Both the position numbers and the translations under genes were made by a program. From the NCBI RefSeq assembly GCF_042684365.1, contig NZ_JBHULI010000001.1, forward strand, positions 62,001 through 126,000: a stretch of 64,000 nt of DNA, given 5' to 3'. The notes beneath the pieces were generated by a model. It saw only the letters and a list, made by a program, of their open reading frames with translations. It ran no database searches and was not told the origin of the DNA. Positions 27,466 to 35,673 of the stretch are shown here, piece after piece. The DNA is from Gracilimonas halophila. GTDB lineage: Bacteria > Bacteroidota > Rhodothermia > Balneolales > Balneolaceae. Each line of letters begins with the position of its first letter. Positions within the stretch are counted from its first letter, which is position 1.

Positions 27466-30400
27466 ATGATTAGAAAAGTCATATTACTACTTGCTTTGGT
27501 TTGTTCTTGCGTGTCGGCGAAAGCCTTCCAGCTATCAATATTAGAGCAACAACCAACTCTTACCGCCCAACACTGGACCCTTGAAGACGGCCTTCCTGTG
27601 AATACCGTTGGGCGCGTCACACAAGACAGCCTCGGTTACCTATGGATAAGCACCTATGACGGACTTGTTAGATTCGATGGACTGGAATTCAAATTATTCA
27701 ATTATTCCAACACCCCTGCAATGCCCCATAATCGCACCACTATCATATACCAGCAGGACAACGGTCGAATGTGGATTGCTTTGGAATACGGCGGAGTCCT
27801 TCTTAAAGAAAATGGGGAGTTCAAACACTTTGGAAACCAAACAAACTTTACCGATTCTGACCTGACTCAAATGTATGAGTTATCCGGTAACAGGATGTTC
27901 TTCATTACTCATTCCGGACTCTATGTGTTTGATGATGAAAAGTTTTCCAGGTTCTATAACAGCGATAATCCCAAACAAAATCAGGTTCACAATATTTATG
28001 AAGACCATGATAAGAGTATTTGGGTTGCAACAAACGACGGTCTTCTTCAATTTACTCCAACCGGAGATCTATTAGCTGAGTATCACAAAAGTTCCGAACA
28101 GCAGGAAAATCGCATTTTGGAAGTTATAAGAACCAATGCCGGAACCATAACAGTTGGAACCGATGACGGTGTATATGAATTGCGGGAAAAAGAATTGGTC
28201 CAATCTCAAAAGTATGCCATCACAGCCGATCATCCAATCTATGATATATTCCACGACGATAACAAAACATTATTTTCTTCGGCCGGGGAAGTCTTTTACA
28301 ATTCAAATGGCAATATCTCAAAAGTTCAACACAATTATTTAGAGTTAGGGGAGGTATATAGAGAATTTTATACGGACTCGGAAGGACGATTTTGGTTAGT
28401 AGGAACTTCAGGTTCACTTTCTTTATTTGAGGATGGAAAAATTCGTCCCTTTACAGAAATACCGGATCACAGTGACTATTATTTCAACAGCGTATTTGAA
28501 GATCGCGAAGGAAAACTTTGGTTTGGAACAAGTGGAAATGGCCTCCTTGCTGTAAGCGAAAGTAAAGTTCAAAATTTAGGCACCCCGGAAGGTCTGTCAG
28601 GAGATAATATACTCGCTATGCTGGAAGACAGTCAGGGGCGCTATTGGGTGGGTACCCGAGGTGCCGGTTTAAACATGATTGAAGGCAATTCCATTACTCA
28701 TTATGATGTAACAAATGGAGCAGAAACAAACATAGTCCAATCTATTGGGGAAGATATACATGGGAATATTTGGTTTGGGCATCATCAAAAAGGACTAAAT
28801 AAAATAACGCCAAACGGCTTAGAGCATTATACCCCGGGAAATAATGTTGAGATCAATGATATACGCTCCATTTATACTCACAGTAACGGGGAAATGTGGC
28901 TTGGTACCTACGGAGGATTGATAAAATTCGATCCTTCCGATTCCAACCATGTTATCTATGATAAAGATGATGGGTTATCCGGTGTTAAGATAAGGTACGT
29001 TACCGAAGCCCCAGATGGTGCTCTTTGGACTGGCAGTCTGGATGGAGGAGTATCCCGTTTTCACGAGGGTTCTTTTACAAATTATACGGTCGAAGATGGC
29101 CTTTCTTCCAATAATATCCGGTCTATTTATATTGATGAATATGACGCCGGCACCATTTGGATAGGGTCAGAAAACAATGGGTTGAACCGTCTTAAAGATG
29201 GTGAGATCTCATATATCAATATGGAAGATGGCCTGCCCGATCATATCATACACTGGATATCTCAAGATGAAGACGGTTGGCTTTGGATGTCCTCAAACCG
29301 TGGTGTGTTTAAGATCAAAAAATCTGAACTGAATGCCTATTTAGATAATGATTCTGATATATTCACCTTATTACATTATGGACGTGCGGAAGGAATGCGT
29401 AATCCTGAGGGAAATGGTTCGGTTCAGGAAGCAGGACTCAGGACAAGCAGTGGAGACTTTTGGTTTTCAACGCAGGAAGGGGTCGCCATTTTCAGCCAAG
29501 ACCAGAATGAATCCCAGGCCTTTCCCCCAACTGTTTTGGTCAACTCCATAACTGCCGGTGGAAATTCTTACACATCCAATGAAGTTGTAATCGATAAAGG
29601 ATACAAAAGCTTCACTATCAATTTTCACGCACTGACCTTTCCTTCAAGTGAAAAAGCAAGGTTCAGATACCGCTTGATCGGTATTGATGATTCCTGGAAT
29701 GAAATATCTAACCAACGATCTGCATCCTATAATGATATACCTGCCGGAGATTATACGTTTGAAGTTATAGCAGCAAATAACAATGGAGTATGGAGTGAAC
29801 AACCTGCTACTGCTTCTATTACTGTTCAGCCTTATTTCTATGAACAACCATGGTTTTTTATCCTTGTTCTTGCTCTCATAACAGCAGGTTATTTTGGTTC
29901 TACTCAGATCCGCTACCGATATCTATTAAATAAACAGCGTAAGCTTGAAACCATCATTCAGGAACAAACAGCTGAACTAAGACAAGAAAGAAATGATCTT
30001 CAGGTTAAGAACCAGATCATACGAAGGCAAGCTACAGAACTTGAGGAAAGCAACAAGACCAAAGATAAATTCTTCTCCATCATTGCTCATGATCTGCGAA
30101 ACCCGTTCCAGGCTATATTAGGGTTCACTGAGCTTTCCTTAATGGACGCAGACGATTCGACCTCTTCAGAACTCACCGAAAACCTTCAAAACATTAAAAG
30201 TTCCGCAAAACAACTTTTAGAACTTGTTGAAAACTTACTTAAATGGGCATCTCTCCAAACAGGTAAAATTAAACTGGCTCCAGAATGGATCAACCTTTCT
30301 GACTTACTGAATCAAACTCAAAAACTTCTGGAACACGTTGGTAACCAAAAAGGAATCAGTATAACAGTTTCAGCTCCTGAGCAGGCCAGAATACTTGCGG

Positions 30401-30759
30401 ATCAAAACATGCTTCAAACAGTACTTCTAAACCTTGTTTCCAATTCCCTGAAGTTTACAGAAAGCGGGGGTAAAGTTAAGCTTATATTAAGAAAAGTGGA
30501 TGATCATTATCTGATAAGTGTTAAGGATAATGGTATTGGAATGCCTCAGAAAATTGCAGAAAATTTACTGCGATTAGATTCCAATACTTCCCGACCCGGA
30601 ACTGATAATGAAAAGGGTTCAGGTTTCGGGTTACTTATTTGTAAGGAAATGATCACGCTCCACAATGGAAGTATCAGTGTAGAATCTGAAGAAAAAACAG
30701 GGACTGAGTTTATTATAAAATTACCTATTAAGGCTTTTTTAGAAGCTCAAAAAAACTAA
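27466..30759 (+). CDS. Sensor histidine kinase with periplasmic propeller and Y_Y_Y domain
   Basis: About 1,097 residues. After a signal peptide (cleaved near SAKA) come repeated two-component-regulator propeller blades with W(I/M/F)(G/A)T-type motifs over residues about 35-690, then a Y_Y_Y beta-sandwich (about 725-786). One membrane helix sits near 796-815, followed by a coiled coil, a HisKA domain with phospho-acceptor His875 in SIIAHDLRNPF, and a HATPase domain (NLVSNSLKF, DNGIGMP, GSGFGLLICK). There is no receiver or DNA-binding domain, so unlike the hybrid one-protein systems of Bacteroides it needs a separate response regulator, which is not adjacent. The open frame reaches a TTG at 27433, but the ATG at 27466 gives a proper signal peptide. 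Such periplasmic sensors often detect glycans; the ligand here is unknown. Confidence 0.9.
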   Translation: MIRKVILLLALVCSCVSAKAFQLSILEQQPTLTAQHWTLEDGLPVNTVGRVTQDSLGYLWISTYDGLVRFDGLEFKLFNYSNTPAMPHNRTTIIYQQDNGRMWIALEYGGVLLKENGEFKHFGNQTNFTDSDLTQMYELSGNRMFFITHSGLYVFDDEKFSRFYNSDNPKQNQVHNIYEDHDKSIWVATNDGLLQFTPTGDLLAEYHKSSEQQENRILEVIRTNAGTITVGTDDGVYELREKELVQSQKYAITADHPIYDIFHDDNKTLFSSAGEVFYNSNGNISKVQHNYLELGEVYREFYTDSEGRFWLVGTSGSLSLFEDGKIRPFTEIPDHSDYYFNSVFEDREGKLWFGTSGNGLLAVSESKVQNLGTPEGLSGDNILAMLEDSQGRYWVGTRGAGLNMIEGNSITHYDVTNGAETNIVQSIGEDIHGNIWFGHHQKGLNKITPNGLEHYTPGNNVEINDIRSIYTHSNGEMWLGTYGGLIKFDPSDSNHVIYDKDDGLSGVKIRYVTEAPDGALWTGSLDGGVSRFHEGSFTNYTVEDGLSSNNIRSIYIDEYDAGTIWIGSENNGLNRLKDGEISYINMEDGLPDHIIHWISQDEDGWLWMSSNRGVFKIKKSELNAYLDNDSDIFTLLHYGRAEGMRNPEGNGSVQEAGLRTSSGDFWFSTQEGVAIFSQDQNESQAFPPTVLVNSITAGGNSYTSNEVVIDKGYKSFTINFHALTFPSSEKARFRYRLIGIDDSWNEISNQRSASYNDIPAGDYTFEVIAANNNGVWSEQPATASITVQPYFYEQPWFFILVLALITAGYFGSTQIRYRYLLNKQRKLETIIQEQTAELRQERNDLQVKNQIIRRQATELEESNKTKDKFFSIIAHDLRNPFQAILGFTELSLMDADDSTSSELTENLQNIKSSAKQLLELVENLLKWASLQTGKIKLAPEWINLSDLLNQTQKLLEHVGNQKGISITVSAPEQARILADQNMLQTVLLNLVSNSLKFTESGGKVKLILRKVDDHYLISVKDNGIGMPQKIAENLLRLDSNTSRPGTDNEKGSGFGLLICKEMITLHNGSISVESEEKTGTEFIIKLPIKAFLEAQKN

Positions 30760-30840
30760 AGAAAATTGTCTTCATATTCGCGCTCATAAAAGTTGCTATT
30801 AGTCCATAAAGGTGGCTATATTTGTTGCCCTTGAAAAAAC

Positions 30841-30929
30841 GGAGAGGTGGCTGAGTGGCTGAAAGCGCTCCCCTGCTAAGGGAGTATACCTCCAACGAGG
30901 TATCGAGGGTTCGAATCCCTCCCTCTCCG
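30841..30929 (+). tRNA. tRNA-Ser (GCT)
   Basis: A complete cloverleaf: acceptor stem GGAGAGG / CCTCTCC, anticodon stem CTCCC / GGGAG with loop CTGCTAA (anticodon GCT), a long class II variable arm and T-loop TTCGAAT. No encoded CCA follows. Frames read in antisense across it produce the well-known spurious GIRTLD / GFEPS peptides and are not genes. Confidence 0.97.
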
Positions 30930-30953
30930 CACATTTTAGCTCTTTTAAGAGTT

Positions 30954-33122
30954 TTATTTGCTCTCCATAATAAACACTCCGTCCCATTCGTCACCCGGTG
31001 GATTTTCCTTCATGAACTCGCACCGTTGCATAAAAATACCGGATGGATTCTTGACGTATTTCTCAAGTTTTCCGGACTTATTAAATTTCGAAAGGGCCTT
31101 GTCCCAATCTTGATCCAGATAATGTTGCAGGCCTTCTTCATATAATCCAATACAGTCAAGAAGCTGTTGATCTGCATCTTCTTTAAGACCGACGATCTCA
31201 AATACTTTTACCGGCTTGCTTCTACCCTTCACTACAATATGGTCTAACTGTCGGAACAGACACTCGTTACCAAATTTTTCCGCTTCCTCTTTGGTAGATT
31301 CCGTTACCATCGTGAAGACTCCATATTGTTTAGCTCCACTCTCACAGCGAGCAGCTAAATTTACATTGTCTCCCATGATCGTATAGTTAAAGCGCCGGGT
31401 CGATCCCATATTCCCGGTCACCATGATACCGGTATTCATCCCCAAACGGTGTTGCATATTAGAAACAATTTCAGGGCGTCCATCTTTCTCCCATTTCTCT
31501 CTTAACCTTTCTAATTCCTTATGCATCAATTGGGAAGTTATACAAGCCTGATAGGCATGATCCTCCAAATACACTGGGGAACCGAAGAAAGCCACAATAG
31601 CATCACCTATATATTTATCGAGGGTGCCGCCACGATCATTCAGGATGTCGGTCATGGCACTTAAATATTCATTAATGACCTGAACCAGCTCTTTGGCTTC
31701 CAGTTGTTCTGAAAATGTAGAAAAAGAAACGATATAACTGAAAAAAGCCGTCATGTAAGTTTCTTCTCCACCAAGTTGTGGTTCTTCTCCTGATTCTATC
31801 ATCTGATTGACCAGGTCAGGAGATACATAGGATGAAAACATTCCTTTAATGCGCCTTTTTTCTTTTTGCTCTATATAGTATTCGTAGCTAACCATACCTA
31901 TTTGGGTGACTGTAACCGCCAGTAGTGGTCCGGTTAATACCATCAGGATATTATGTTGAATAAAAGCCCAGTATGTGATCCCAAAATATCCGGCGCCCAT
32001 TACCAGCGAAATCAGGATCCCAAAATTTGCACTTAGAAAACGGTTTACCATCGTGATCATGAAACAGAAGAATAACATGATCATCAGCGTATACCAGCCA
32101 CGGAATCGCTCAATATAGTTACTGTCTAAGATGGTTTGAAGAGCATTAGCATGAAGTTGATACCCCGGACGTGCATTATTACCCTCATTAGCGAAAGGGG
32201 TTGCATAGAAATCTTTGAGGAGCGGCATGGTGGCCCCCACGATCACGATCTTATCTTTAAAAGTCTCAAGGTTCAGGTGACCAATATCAGGATCATCAAA
32301 ACTATTCACAGCAAAGCCAAGCTCAGACTCGAATACTGTTGTGTAAGAAGAATCATCGATCACTTCTTCATAAGATACTTCAGGGAACGTACCTTCCGGC
32401 CCATAATAATTGATAAGAAACGAATTCGCTCCATCCTTCAATATTTGATACGGCCCCAAAGCAAAGTGATCGCTTTCCGGATTCGGGCCTATGGGATCTA
32501 TCTGTTCGTATGGAATATTTGCATAGAGCCTTAGTGCTTCCAATGATAATCTGTAATAATTTTGCTCCCGATATTCTTGCCCAAATCGGTAAGATCGAAC
32601 GGCACCATCCAGATCCGGGTGCACCCGCACTAAAGCAACCTGATTTGGATTATTGGCAGTTAATACCGGAATGGGAAACATGGGCGAGGTCTCATCTGAA
32701 AGATCTGTGATACTTCGCTGTAACTCTCCTGCCAAGATCACATTCTTATACTTTTTTAGTGCCTCCGCAAAAAGAGTGTCATTCTTAAAATCATACTGAT
32801 CCGGATTATCAAAGATGACATCAAAGGCGATAACCCTGGCTCCGGCACGATTTAGATTTTCAACCAATTTGGCGTGAATACTGGTTGGCCAGGGATATTT
32901 CTGGAGAATTTCCTCATCTGCTTCCTGGCTTATAGCCACCAATACTATGGAAGAGTCACTCACATCAAGCGGGCCCCTCCACTCAAATAACTGGTCACTA
33001 TACTTCAATTCCAGAATTTGAACCGGCTTGAAGATCATCAAAATGAACGATGCTATAAATGCAGTAATGGCTATCAGAAGAATGGAGATCAGCTTTTTGC
33101 TACTGCTTTTATTTTTAGCCAT
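30954..33122 (-). CDS. CHASE2-domain class III adenylate/guanylate cyclase, one metal-site Asp replaced
   Basis: A 722-residue membrane sensor: one N-terminal helix (about 11-32), an extracytoplasmic CHASE2 domain (about 40-330), three further helices (about 345-420), a class III cyclase catalytic domain (about 455-620) and a C-terminal tail with a TPR-like stretch. The second metal aspartate (KYIGDAIVAFFG), adenine-site Lys and the NVNLAAR transition-state Asn/Arg are present. The first metal aspartate of the usual F-x-D-I motif is Tyr463 (FFSYIVSFS, codon TAT at 31734-31736), a one-base change from GAT. Activity may be reduced or lost. It follows the gene at 33128-34189 by 5 bases. Confidence 0.88.
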   Translation of the reverse strand: MAKNKSSSKKLISILLIAITAFIASFILMIFKPVQILELKYSDQLFEWRGPLDVSDSSIVLVAISQEADEEILQKYPWPTSIHAKLVENLNRAGARVIAFDVIFDNPDQYDFKNDTLFAEALKKYKNVILAGELQRSITDLSDETSPMFPIPVLTANNPNQVALVRVHPDLDGAVRSYRFGQEYREQNYYRLSLEALRLYANIPYEQIDPIGPNPESDHFALGPYQILKDGANSFLINYYGPEGTFPEVSYEEVIDDSSYTTVFESELGFAVNSFDDPDIGHLNLETFKDKIVIVGATMPLLKDFYATPFANEGNNARPGYQLHANALQTILDSNYIERFRGWYTLMIMLFFCFMITMVNRFLSANFGILISLVMGAGYFGITYWAFIQHNILMVLTGPLLAVTVTQIGMVSYEYYIEQKEKRRIKGMFSSYVSPDLVNQMIESGEEPQLGGEETYMTAFFSYIVSFSTFSEQLEAKELVQVINEYLSAMTDILNDRGGTLDKYIGDAIVAFFGSPVYLEDHAYQACITSQLMHKELERLREKWEKDGRPEIVSNMQHRLGMNTGIMVTGNMGSTRRFNYTIMGDNVNLAARCESGAKQYGVFTMVTESTKEEAEKFGNECLFRQLDHIVVKGRSKPVKVFEIVGLKEDADQQLLDCIGLYEEGLQHYLDQDWDKALSKFNKSGKLEKYVKNPSGIFMQRCEFMKENPPGDEWDGVFIMESK

Positions 33123-33127
33123 TTAAC

Positions 33128-34189
33128 TTAGAACCTGAATACATATCTGAGCTGTACAATTCTATCATTTGCGCGCCCTGAACCACTTACGTTGGTTAAG
33201 TTTGCGTCAAATACCAGTGAATGATAATTATCAATATTGAAACGAGCTCCGGTCTGCATTACATAGGTTTGAAAATTATTTTCAGTCACGTTATTTGATA
33301 GTACATAATAATCATCTCGATTGCTTTCAGTTCCTGAAAGATCAGTTATCAATAAAGGACGTGAAGTAGATTTGTTCCCGGTAACGGCAAGATTTTCAAA
33401 TTCAAGTAAGGAACCTCCGTCATTGATCGGTGTTGAACTTTTTGCACCTTGTAGCAATGATTCCGGACTATCCTGTCCGTTATCTTCTACAACCAACAAC
33501 CGGTAGGACACATCACTCGCCCCTTCCCAACTAAATTGAGGATATGGATTAGTGATCTATGCAGGAGCACCAAAAATATCTCCCGGTGTTTTAAGATAGA
33601 TCTCACTCTCATCAAATGATGAAGTGGCACCTCCTCCGATCTCGATAGTGCTACTCGCAAGGTCCTGCCGACCAAAAGCATTGGTTACCCTGAAAATAAT
33701 GACCTGGATGGTATAAATATCTTTAGGCAGGGCTGTTGAGCCTGACAGGTTTTCGAAAAACTCATCCCCTTCCGGAGTGAATCCGCCTGAAAACTGTATT
33801 TGCTGGTCTATTCCCGGAATTCTTTCGTTAGCCAAATCATTATTGGTTGCATACACTGACTGATAAGGTTCCAATGAGATCGGAAGAGTGGAATAAGACC
33901 TAAATTCAATAATATCACCTACTTTTGCCGCATTTACCTTTACTTCGATATAAAGATTATTGATGGTTTCAGCTGTCAGGTTCTCTAAAAACCCCGAAAT
34001 CAGTACAGGCCCGGTTCCATCACCATTTATTCCCAATCCTGTTAAACTTAAAACCTGAGTGTTTTCTAAGGTAGCTCTGGGCTCAAGCTCAAGATTGATG
34101 TCCTGAGCATTTACTAATTCGCAGGGAACAACACAGGCAATCAACAGTACAAGAGCTATAGAATGACTTTTAAGTGATCTCTCAAACAT
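33128..34189 (-). pseudogene. Exported protein with in-frame TAG, partner of the CHASE2 cyclase
   Basis: Two open segments, 34189-33560 (210 residues, signal peptide ending VNAQD) and the stretch after 33557 down to 33128, are in the same frame and separated only by one TAG at 33557-33559. Translation across it reads PGDIFGAPA, stop, ITNPYPQFSWEGASDVSYRL, a smooth continuation. The whole would be about 353 residues. The first part is a beta-rich domain; the part after the TAG contains the P-x-F-x-W pattern of fibronectin-like modules. I do not recognise a named family. Downstream translation from the TTG/GTG-like codon near 33511 would lack an export signal. A CAG-to-TAG change would explain the stop. 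It is the first gene of a two-gene operon with the cyclase. Confidence 0.7.
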
Positions 34190-34311
34190 ATTTAATCCCG
34201 TAATTTTATTTGAGTCTTATTTTAAAGTAATAGCCGCATACAAACAAGCGGTATGCGAAGACTCTAATATTTGGAAAAATACACTGATAACCATTTGTAT
34301 TATAAAAGAAA

Positions 34312-34349
34312 TAAAAAAAAGCCCTTTTCCGGGTAATGGAAAAAGGCTT
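34312..34349 (-). terminator. Terminator downstream of tRNA-Ala
   Basis: On the minus strand an inverted repeat (AAGCCTTTTTCC / GGAAAAGGGCTT) ends in a run of eight or more T. It lies immediately downstream of the tRNA-Ala gene. Confidence 0.85.
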
Positions 34350-34351
34350 TG

Positions 34352-34425
34352 TGGAGCTACGGGGATTCGAACCCCGGACCTTCGCGCTGCCAGCGCGACG
34401 CTCTAGCCAGCTGAGCTATAGCCCC
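34352..34425 (-). tRNA. tRNA-Ala (GGC)
   Basis: On the minus strand: acceptor GGGGCTA / TAGCTCC with discriminator A, D arm AGCTCAGCTGGCTAGAGC, anticodon stem TCGCG / CGCGA with loop CTGGCAG (anticodon GGC), and T arm with GGTTCGAATCC. 74 bases, no encoded CCA. Confidence 0.97.
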
Positions 34426-34626
34426 GTAAAAAACGGACGACAAAAATAAATAATTTATACCCAAATAACATGACAAATTTATTTATTCTTAATTTCATTT
34501 ATTGAGCTTTAAAACTTTGTTTTATAATATATGCCAAGTTGATAAAAAACTCTTTTTAATTCTTTGTTAAACCGCTATTTTAGTAAGCAAACATCGCAAA
34601 GTTAATTCAAACCGTAATCCAAGAAG

Positions 34627-35583
34627 ATGACAAATTTAAAATCTATCCTACATTTTTCTTTGGTAGCCGTTGCATTGGTCTTTATGACCAACTGTTCAGG
34701 GACCGAAGAATTACTTGCTCCATCCGAGCGTACCATTGAGTACTTAAATTCCCTAGATGACGAGACCCTAAAAACATTAGACTCTGATACTGATGGATTA
34801 AGTGACTATGATGAGCTTAGAGTTCACGAAACCAACCCATTAAATGCTGACACTGACGGTGACGGCCTTACCGATGGTGAAGAGATCAATGAATACGACA
34901 CAGATCCTAACAACGCTGACACTGACGGTGACGGCCTTTCTGACGGTGATGAAGTAAATTCTTACAACACCGATCCTAACAATCCTGATTCTGACGAAGA
35001 CGGCCTTTCTGACGGTGACGAAGTAAACAATTATAACACCGATCCTAACAGTTCAGACTCTGACAACGATGGGTTAAATGATTATGACGAAGTAATGACT
35101 CATGACACAGATCCTAACAACGCAGATTCTGATGGTGATGGCTTCACTGATATGCAGGAAATTGATATGGGAACAGATCCTATGGATTCCAGTGACCCTG
35201 TGTTCCTGAACGCCGACGATTTCGGAACTATCAACTTTGACTTTGACCGTTCTAACATCCGCAGTGATGCTCAAACGACCCTCGCTGAAAATGTTGAATT
35301 ACTCAAAGATGCTCCAGCTTTCCGAATCCGTATAGATGCCTATACTGATCATGTTGGTGGAGATCAATACAACTTACGCTTGAGCTTGCGTCGAGCAAAT
35401 GCTGTCGTTGACTACTATGTAGAAAACGGCATTTCTGAAGACCGCATTGAGTCAAGTGGCTTAGGTAAAGCTCCTGTTGAGTGTACTGAAGCTGAATTGG
35501 ATGCGAATACTCCCGGCTGTGAAAGAAACCGCCGCGCTGAGTCTCATCCTATTAGCACACTCAAGTATCAGCCAAATAACTAA
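34627..35583 (+). CDS. OmpA-family lipoprotein with six thrombospondin type 3 repeats
   Basis: A 318-residue outer-membrane lipoprotein: lipobox MTNC (Cys23 lipidated), a short linker, then residues 52-190 hold six calcium-binding repeats of about 23 residues of the form D-x-D-x-D-G-L-S-D-x-D-E, and a C-terminal OmpA domain (200-318) with NFDFDRSNIRSDA and YTDHVGGDQYNLRLSLRRA, which binds peptidoglycan. Two cysteines in VECTEAELDANTPGCERNRRAE may form a disulfide, as in related proteins of this phylum. It probably tethers the outer membrane to the wall through a calcium-stiffened stalk. A strong terminator follows. Confidence 0.93.
   Translation: MTNLKSILHFSLVAVALVFMTNCSGTEELLAPSERTIEYLNSLDDETLKTLDSDTDGLSDYDELRVHETNPLNADTDGDGLTDGEEINEYDTDPNNADTDGDGLSDGDEVNSYNTDPNNPDSDEDGLSDGDEVNNYNTDPNSSDSDNDGLNDYDEVMTHDTDPNNADSDGDGFTDMQEIDMGTDPMDSSDPVFLNADDFGTINFDFDRSNIRSDAQTTLAENVELLKDAPAFRIRIDAYTDHVGGDQYNLRLSLRRANAVVDYYVENGISEDRIESSGLGKAPVECTEAELDANTPGCERNRRAESHPISTLKYQPNN
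34780..35196 (+). repeat. In-gene tandem repeats encoding TSP3 modules
   Basis: About six diverged direct repeats of 69 bases, with recurring GATCCTAACAA and GACGGTGA-type words, encode the Asp-rich stalk of the OmpA protein. The near-identity of adjacent copies (for example around 34910-35060) makes copy-number change by slippage likely. Confidence 0.85.
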
Positions 35584-35612
35584 GCTGATCAGTTAGAGTA
35601 AATAATTTAAAA

Positions 35613-35643
35613 AGCCCGCTGCCTATGGTAGCGGGCTTTTTTT
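35613..35643 (+). terminator. Terminator after the OmpA-family gene
   Basis: Stem AGCCCGCT / AGCGGGCT with a 9-base loop followed by TTTTTTT, 30 bases after the stop codon. Confidence 0.92.
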
Positions 35644-35673
35644 ATGTACTTAATTTTGCCTTTAGGAACGACT

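Noticed and set aside
30728..30994. Minus-strand ORFs across the tRNA-Ser gene, with GGIRTLDT and GFEPSIPRW peptides
   Set aside because: These are the familiar false peptides produced by reading antisense through tRNA-Ser; the cloverleaf explains the sequence.
7242..34189. Genome-wide TAG recoding (TAG read as Gln)
   Set aside because: hutH, mnmE, cysE, cysM and the MscS gene end at TAG at the expected positions, and no CTA-anticodon tRNA is in the window. Local mutation is the simpler reading.
34780..35196. CRISPR-like array
   Set aside because: The regular repeats lie in frame in a coding region and translate to calcium-binding TSP3 modules; there are no unique spacers.
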